From assembly GCA_023489025.1 (NCBI GenBank), contig JAMDCN010000081.1, positions 1 to 5,991 on the forward strand: a stretch of 5,991 nt of DNA. Reading direction: 5' to 3'. Under the pieces are notes generated by a model that worked only from the letters and a program-made list of their open reading frames with translations, was not told the origin of the DNA and did not search any database. Position 1 is the first letter of the stretch; the number at the start of each line of letters is the position of its first letter. The position numbers and the translations under genes were made by a program. The stretch is from Deltaproteobacteria bacterium (GTDB lineage: Bacteria; Desulfobacterota_E; Deferrimicrobia; Deferrimicrobiales; Deferrimicrobiaceae). Below are positions 5,663 to 5,991 of this stretch, piece by piece.

Positions 5663-5814
5663 CCGACGCAACAGCCGTGCTCTCCTGCCCCGTCTGCAGG
5701 GAGATCCTGAAAGGGCGCCCGGTATCCATGGAAAGCGCCCCCAAGGATCCCTGCGACGGGCTGGTCATAACTTTTCAATTTATAACACCTGTCCATCAAA
5801 CGGGAGATAGATAG
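5659..5814 (+). CDS. Zinc-ribbon-like protein C, probably 3'-truncated (51 aa)
   Basis: ATG 5659 overlaps the stop of the exported-protein gene as ATGA, so translation is probably coupled. The N-terminus MTDATAVLSCPVCREILKGR has C10-x-x-C13 and then, after five residues, G-R. Protein A has C10-x-x-C13 and, after five residues, G-K, so the two align without gaps over residues 10-24. The second CxxC knuckle is missing: after about residue 34 (KDPCDG) the DNA becomes AT-rich and the frame reads LVITFQFITPVHQTGDR to a stop at 5812-5814. The simplest reading is that an insertion replaced the 3' half. A naturally short protein cannot be excluded. Confidence 0.5.
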   Translation: MTDATAVLSCPVCREILKGRPVSMESAPKDPCDGLVITFQFITPVHQTGDR

Positions 5815-5819
5815 ACAGG
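5788..5819. repeat. Hairpin near the left end of the insertion sequence
   Basis: CCTGTCCATC (5788-5797) pairs with GATAGACAGG (5810-5819) at nine of ten positions around a 12-nt loop. It overlaps the stop of the truncated gene and sits about 60 nt before the transposase ATG. Possible roles are terminating transcription entering the element or masking incoming translation. Confidence 0.4.
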
Positions 5820-5991
5820 AACATCCCCTGTTTTTGTGAATCCCTGATCGGCTATTAAGGGTGGTCCGGGGAGGTGTCCATGTCGAGTAAACGGTACACG
5901 CCAGTATTCCGTGCGGAAGTAATCCGCCAGGCAACGGAGCGGGAGTATCCGGTCAACGAAATTGAACGGCGTCCTGGGGTCAGCATATATA
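5815..5991 (+). mobile_element. IS3-family insertion sequence, left part
   Basis: The orfA-like gene at 5880 identifies the element. A leader of about 60 nt before orfA is usual for IS3-family elements and would put the left end near 5815-5820. The shift in base composition near 5763 could instead mark the junction. The exact terminal repeat and any target duplication cannot be set, because the right end is outside the window. Confidence 0.5.
5880..5991 (+). CDS. IS3-family transposase OrfA, partial
   Basis: ATG 5880 has GGGGAGG (5868-5874) 5 nt upstream. The 37 visible residues start MSSKRYTPVFRAEVIRQATE and continue with YPVNEIERRPGVS, then run off the window. This matches the N-terminal helix-turn-helix of OrfA (HTH_Tnp_1 type): K-R-Y-[ST]-P-x-F-[KR]-A-E, then a second helix ending R-R-x-G-V-S. 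Family members usually have Leu where this copy has Pro (R-R-P-G-V-S), which could weaken the recognition helix. OrfA normally binds the terminal repeats and is joined to the OrfB catalytic part by a -1 frameshift; orfB is not in view. Confidence 0.8.
   Translation, partial: MSSKRYTPVFRAEVIRQATEREYPVNEIERRPGVSIY

Noticed and set aside
1..5991. Search for CRISPR arrays, tRNA genes and CxxCH haem motifs
   Set aside because: No regularly spaced repeats, no cloverleaf-like sequence and no CxxCH motif were found in any supported protein, so an extracellular cytochrome conduit is not indicated despite the barrel-lipoprotein context.

Overview
The window looks like an accessory stretch of a GC-rich, Gram-negative bacterial chromosome. 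Two predicted outer-membrane beta-barrels and two lipoproteins imply an outer membrane. SBBP-type propeller repeats in a lipoprotein are common in Desulfobacterota, Geobacter-like bacteria and related environmental lineages, so such a host is likely, but this is inference only. No rRNA, tRNA or CRISPR array was seen.

Left part (1-3187), an envelope-protein operon. A truncated gene at the left edge runs leftward off the window and may encode a small DNA-binding regulator. It is divergent from a rightward operon with a good sigma70-type promoter (174-202). The operon encodes a 255-residue outer-membrane beta-barrel protein (273-1040), a lipoprotein predicted to fold as a seven-bladed SBBP propeller (1072-2397, TTG start), and a lipoprotein of no recognised family (2450-3121). 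It is followed by a strong hairpin (3154-3187).

Middle and right part (3353-5814), a regulator facing a run of very small genes that ends in a second surface protein. A ribbon-helix-helix regulator on the minus strand is divergent from a promoter whose -10 box lies inside a perfect 17-bp palindrome (3609-3625), the likely operator. Downstream are a 39-residue single-pass membrane protein, a 41-residue protein whose GTG start overlaps the previous stop, two tandem zinc-ribbon-like proteins, an ambiguous hydrophobic reading frame broken at a T7 run, a 349-residue exported probable beta-barrel protein, and a third zinc-ribbon-like gene overlapping that stop by ATGA. Most have clear ribosome-binding sites and are tightly packed, so they read as one transcription unit. 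Several are shorter than the usual gene-calling limit. I recognise no named system here. It is the best candidate in the window for something undescribed.

Right edge (about 5763-5991). The third zinc-ribbon gene loses its second half where the sequence turns AT-rich. A hairpin and the start of an IS3-family orfA transposase gene (5880 onward, cut by the window end) follow, so an insertion sequence probably interrupted the operon.
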